From positions 682,001 to 746,000 of the forward strand of contig NZ_SELP01000001.1 in NCBI RefSeq assembly GCF_004145845.1: a DNA stretch of 64,000 bases. The letters run 5' to 3'. The notes below the pieces were generated by a model that ran no database searches, was not told the origin of the DNA, and was given only the letters and a program-made list of their open reading frames with translations. The stretch is from Loktanella sp. IMCC34160. GTDB lineage: Bacteria > Pseudomonadota > Alphaproteobacteria > Rhodobacterales > Rhodobacteraceae. A program made the translations under genes and the position numbers. Shown here piece after piece: positions 61,039 through 64,000 of this stretch (the first letter of the stretch is position 1; every line of letters starts with the position of its first letter).

Positions 61039-63806
61039 TGGCCCAGCCTGTCCAGCAGGTCAGGCACATGCACCTGATCGGATTTATAATTCCCGGTCAG
61101 CACATGCATGATCAGGTTCACCCCGAACCGCATCGCAAACTCCCGCTGCCGTTCGCCCGCGCTGCCGCGCCCCACGGGGTACAGCGGGACGCCCGTTTCA
61201 TCCGTCGCCCAGGCCGAAGCCCAGTCGTTGCCGCCGATGACAACCGGCGTCACCCCATCGTTCAGATCGCGGAACGGCATCCCTTCGGCGGCCTCCGCGT
61301 CGGGCGGGGCGGCCTCGACCCACAATTCGCGGCCCACATAACGGCCGGGGAAATCCTGCAGCAGATAGAAGGTCCGGGTCAGAACATGGTCCGAGGGGAT
61401 CGGCTCCAGCGCCGGCACATCCAGCCCCAGCGCAATGGCCTGCAGCTTGCGCCCCTCCGGCGTGCCGCTGCCAAAGCCAGCGCGGTCGGCGTCGCGGGTG
61501 TCGAACAGGATCATCCCGCCGGACCGCAGATAACGGTTCAGCTTGTCATAGGCCGCGCGCGACGGCATCGGCTGGTCTGCCGTGACGGGCCAGTAGAGGA
61601 AGGGAAAGAAGGCCAGTTCGTCCCGTTCGATATCCACGCCAATCGGCATCGCCGGCTCGATCGAGGTGCGCTGGTACAGCGTGCTCGACAACCCATACAG
61701 ACCCGCCGCCGCCCGGTCGTCCACCGACCTGTCGCCGGTCAGAACATGGGCCAGAACGACATCGCGGGTGGCGGCGATGGCAAAGGCGTCCAACTCGGCG
61801 TCCTGCGCGCGGGGCGCGTCCGGCTGGACCATCAACAGCCCCGCCAGCAGGGCCGCCACCACATTGCCGCGCGGCCCGCGCAGCTTGCCCGACAGCCACA
61901 ACGCGGCAAGGACATCCGCCAAAAGAAGCGCCAGCGCCGCGCCCAAGAGCCAGCCTTTCAGCGCCAGTTCACGTGCCACGGTCAGCCCCTCGACCGGGAT
62001 ACGGGCGGGCCATGCGGCGGGCGACAGGGTGCTGTCGGCCCCCATGACATTGACCGCGATGCGCCGGTCCTCGCCCGCATAAAGGCCGGGCGGCAGGTCC
62101 GCTCCGGGGGTCGCCTCGGCCAGCCGGGCGCCGGGAACGCCGGGCAATGTGTCCACCTCGTCCAACCGGCCTTCGGCGGTCAGCAGCACCTCGGGCAACC
62201 ATGTGGTGCCCTCCAGTTCCGCCGCGTCCGGCCGGGCCGGACGGGTCGAGACGGCCAGCCGTTCCAGCATCTGCACGAACAGGCCCGACAAGGGCAGCGA
62301 CGACCATTCGGCATTGGCGGTGACGTGGTAGAGAACGATCTGCCCTTCGCCCATTGCCTTGCGGGTCACCAGCGGCGTGCCATCGGCCAATTGTGCGATC
62401 ACTCGTTCGGCCAGCGTAGGGTCGGGCTGGGCCATGACCTGCGTCGTGACCGTCACGTCACCCGGAACCGCCAGACCGAAAAAGGGTGACGTCTCGGCAA
62501 AGGGGGCCAGCGCCTTGGGGTCGCCCCAACTCATCGCGCCGCCGATACTGCGGCCCCCGGCGCGCAGCCGCACCGGCATCAGCGGGTCTTCCTCGGCGCG
62601 GCTCACGTCGCTGGCGGCAAGGCGCGGCCCGGCAAAGCGCAACAGCAGCCCGCCATTGTCCACCCAATCCGACAGGTCCTCGGTCTCCGACGGTGACAGG
62701 GCGGCCACATCGGCAAGGATGATCACATCCGGGTTCGCGGGCAGGATATCGGCGAGGGGCCCTTCCAGCAGGTCGGCGGTCGGGGCCAGCGCCTCGCGCA
62801 GGTAGTGCAGCGGCGACAAAAGGTCGAGCGTTTCATCCGCCCCGCCGCCCGCGATCATCGCCACCTCGCGGCGACGCAGGCTGTCGTCGGTCAGGGTCAC
62901 GGCCCCGGCCGACCGCAGGCCGGTCAGTTCAAACCGGGTGACGCGGTTGCGCAATTCGGGTGGCAGCGACAGGGCCAGATCGGCCACTGGTTCGCCCGCC
63001 TCGAATGTGAAACTCGCCGTGGCCAACTGCCGTTCAACGCCTGCCGGGTCCAGCCCGACGGCGGCCACGCCGACCTCGCGTGCGTCGCCCACCGGGGTGC
63101 GCACCGCCTGAAGCGCCACGGCCCCGTCGGCATAGCTGGCAGGGCGCAGGGCGATTGTCTGGCGCGGGCTTTGGAACACGGTGACCGGCCCGCGATCTTC
63201 CAGCGCCTGCAACAGCGGCGCGCGGCCCGCACGGTCCAGCCCGTCGGACAGCCAATAGGTCTCGAACCCGCCCGACAGGGTGCCCGCGAATGCGGCCAGA
63301 TCGGCCTCGGACGGTTCCCACGGGCGCGGCGACAGGTTCGGCAGCCGGGCAATGGCCGCATCGGCGGATTGGAACAGCGGGCCATCGGGCGGCAGATCGG
63401 TCAGCGTGGTGAGGGCCACCGCGCGGCCCGCCGCGCCCGCCTCGGTCAACAGCGCCTCGATCCGGTCCACCCGGGCGGTCCAGTCGCGGGCATCGGCCCA
63501 TGTGCCGTCCGCCACGATCAGCAACGGCCCGGACCCGGCCCGGTCCGCCTGCGGGTTCAGCACCGGCCCGGCAAAGCCAAGGATCACCGCCGCCACCGCC
63601 AGAATGCGCAGCAAAAGCAGCCACCACGGCGTCCGGTCGGTCTGCGCCTCGTCATCGGTCAGGCCCAGCAACAGCGCGACACCGGGAAACCGGCGGCGGA
63701 TCGGGGCAGGGGGCACGGCCCGCAGCAAAAGCCACAGGATCGGCAGCACGATCAGCCCCAGAAGCAGCCAGGGCGCGGAAAACGCTATCGGGCCAAGGGT
63801 CCACAT
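61035..63806 (-). CDS. BatA N-terminal/DUF4159 membrane protein
   Basis: The 923-residue protein starts at ATG 63806, sharing one base with the stop of the DUF58 gene (TGATG). The N-terminus has the aerotolerance BatA-like pair of helices (SAPWLLLGLIVLPILWLLL, then PWWLLLLRILAVAAVILGFAGPVL). Extracytoplasmic middle domains follow. The C-terminal DUF4159 domain has ELAFFPFLYWPV, YLRSGGMILFDTRDAD, DHVLTRTFYLLQDFPGRY and GVNLIMHVLTGNYKSDQVHVP. Genes of this set occur next to a MoxR AAA+ ATPase and DUF58, but the molecular role is unknown. Confidence 0.85.
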   Translation of the reverse strand: MWTLGPIAFSAPWLLLGLIVLPILWLLLRAVPPAPIRRRFPGVALLLGLTDDEAQTDRTPWWLLLLRILAVAAVILGFAGPVLNPQADRAGSGPLLIVADGTWADARDWTARVDRIEALLTEAGAAGRAVALTTLTDLPPDGPLFQSADAAIARLPNLSPRPWEPSEADLAAFAGTLSGGFETYWLSDGLDRAGRAPLLQALEDRGPVTVFQSPRQTIALRPASYADGAVALQAVRTPVGDAREVGVAAVGLDPAGVERQLATASFTFEAGEPVADLALSLPPELRNRVTRFELTGLRSAGAVTLTDDSLRRREVAMIAGGGADETLDLLSPLHYLREALAPTADLLEGPLADILPANPDVIILADVAALSPSETEDLSDWVDNGGLLLRFAGPRLAASDVSRAEEDPLMPVRLRAGGRSIGGAMSWGDPKALAPFAETSPFFGLAVPGDVTVTTQVMAQPDPTLAERVIAQLADGTPLVTRKAMGEGQIVLYHVTANAEWSSLPLSGLFVQMLERLAVSTRPARPDAAELEGTTWLPEVLLTAEGRLDEVDTLPGVPGARLAEATPGADLPPGLYAGEDRRIAVNVMGADSTLSPAAWPARIPVEGLTVARELALKGWLLGAALALLLADVLAALWLSGKLRGPRGNVVAALLAGLLMVQPDAPRAQDAELDAFAIAATRDVVLAHVLTGDRSVDDRAAAGLYGLSSTLYQRTSIEPAMPIGVDIERDELAFFPFLYWPVTADQPMPSRAAYDKLNRYLRSGGMILFDTRDADRAGFGSGTPEGRKLQAIALGLDVPALEPIPSDHVLTRTFYLLQDFPGRYVGRELWVEAAPPDAEAAEGMPFRDLNDGVTPVVIGGNDWASAWATDETGVPLYPVGRGSAGERQREFAMRFGVNLIMHVLTGNYKSDQVHVPDLLDRLGQ

Positions 63807-64000
63807 CAGCCGCGCCGCTCCAGCCCGCGATAAAGCCATTGCAGCGCGCCCGCCGCCGGATCGCCCGTGTGATGGGTGGAATAGAGCCAGCCTGTGGTGC
63901 GGGCCAGCCCCGCCAGCCGGTCCTTGCGTTCCGCCAGCCGGTCAAGATAGCGGGCGCGCAACTCGCCCGCCTTCAGGGTCTCATGGGTCACGCCGCCGCC
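63806..64000 (-). CDS. DUF58 protein, C-terminal fragment (cut by window edge)
   Basis: The 64 visible codons run from the window edge to TGA at 63806, reading LDRLAERKDRLAGLARTTGWLYSTHHTGDPAAGALQWLYRGLE. This is the C-terminal helix and strand of DUF58 (vWA-like) proteins, where THHT-x-P-x-x-AL-x-WLY is typical. It precedes the BatA/DUF4159 gene in the usual MoxR-DUF58-BatA order. The start and the MoxR gene lie outside the window. Confidence 0.8.
   Translation of the reverse strand, partial: GGGVTHETLKAGELRARYLDRLAERKDRLAGLARTTGWLYSTHHTGDPAAGALQWLYRGLERRG

Noticed and set aside
1-64000. tRNA or rRNA genes, CRISPR arrays, transposases, integrases or phage genes
   Set aside because: No such signal was found by reading; the A+T-rich tracts around rpoD carry no mobility gene.

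Overview
The window is a chromosomal segment of a high-GC alphaproteobacterium. Gene content points to the Rhodobacterales (Rhodobacter/Paracoccus/roseobacter relatives). The markers are heterotetrameric sarcosine oxidase, GcvT-type FAD oxidases, DUF4167, DUF4159, HlyU, proteins starting near IGHNGGP, TTAA-N7-TTAA (CtrA-type) control, and the hairpin-rich intergenic repeats of this order. Species cannot be fixed by reading alone. There are no tRNA or rRNA genes, no CRISPR array, and no transposase or integrase. Both window ends cut through genes.

Layout. (1) 1-4986: a probable N-methyl/quaternary-amine catabolic locus. It holds a truncated GcvT-type FAD oxidase, a divergent RpiR regulator, a Rieske oxygenase with a bridging Glu, an aldehyde dehydrogenase, a GFA-family protein and a carboxymuconolactone-decarboxylase-like protein. 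(2) 4983-9964: a LysR regulator divergent from dabB-dabA, an energy-coupled inorganic-carbon accumulation system. An 8-bp-arm palindrome abuts the LysR start, and a terminator closes the operon. (3) 9982-13741: yqeY, carA, DUF1992, pirin and a small membrane protein. (4) 13748-18704: an orphan Tad minor-pilin locus of two divergent TadE/TadG groups without secretion machinery. (5) 18892-23882: soxBDAG. (6) 24100-29776: dnaG, rpoD, a Doc-like toxin with an unrecognised partner, hlyU and yjbQ. The dnaG 3' third and the Doc region are clearly richer in A+T than their surroundings. (7) 29890-39592: nrdR-ribD, then ribE, an unknown gene, ribBA, ribH and nusB. A leftward capsule cluster (kpsC, kpsD-like, kpsS) sits between ribD and ribE, with a perfect CtrA-type box upstream of kpsS. 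(8) 39892-48161: MmgE/PrpD protein, LysR, DUF1330, then a GcvT-type FAD oxidase and class V aminotransferase operon divergent from an MFS transporter. (9) 48227-58905: DUF924, a GAF-GGDEF diguanylate cyclase, an FbpA-type binding protein, mazG, an M20 amidohydrolase, two ureohydrolases, DUF1499, prfA, prmC and DUF4167. (10) 58960-64000: three genes of a MoxR-associated Bat-like membrane cluster (DUF58, BatA/DUF4159, large vWA-like protein).

Taken together, several loci break down methylated amines and guanidino compounds. Sarcosine oxidase, two GcvT-type oxidases, a Rieske demethylase candidate, a GFA protein and the ureohydrolases fit a marine or soil heterotroph living on betaine-like osmolytes. 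DAB adds bicarbonate capture for anaplerosis or lithoheterotrophy. The points most worth a second look are the Doc/partner pair with the A+T-rich tracts around rpoD, the DAB operator, the CtrA box at the capsule genes, the RibBA protein without its GTP cyclohydrolase cysteines, and the unknown IGHNGGP gene inside the riboflavin operon.
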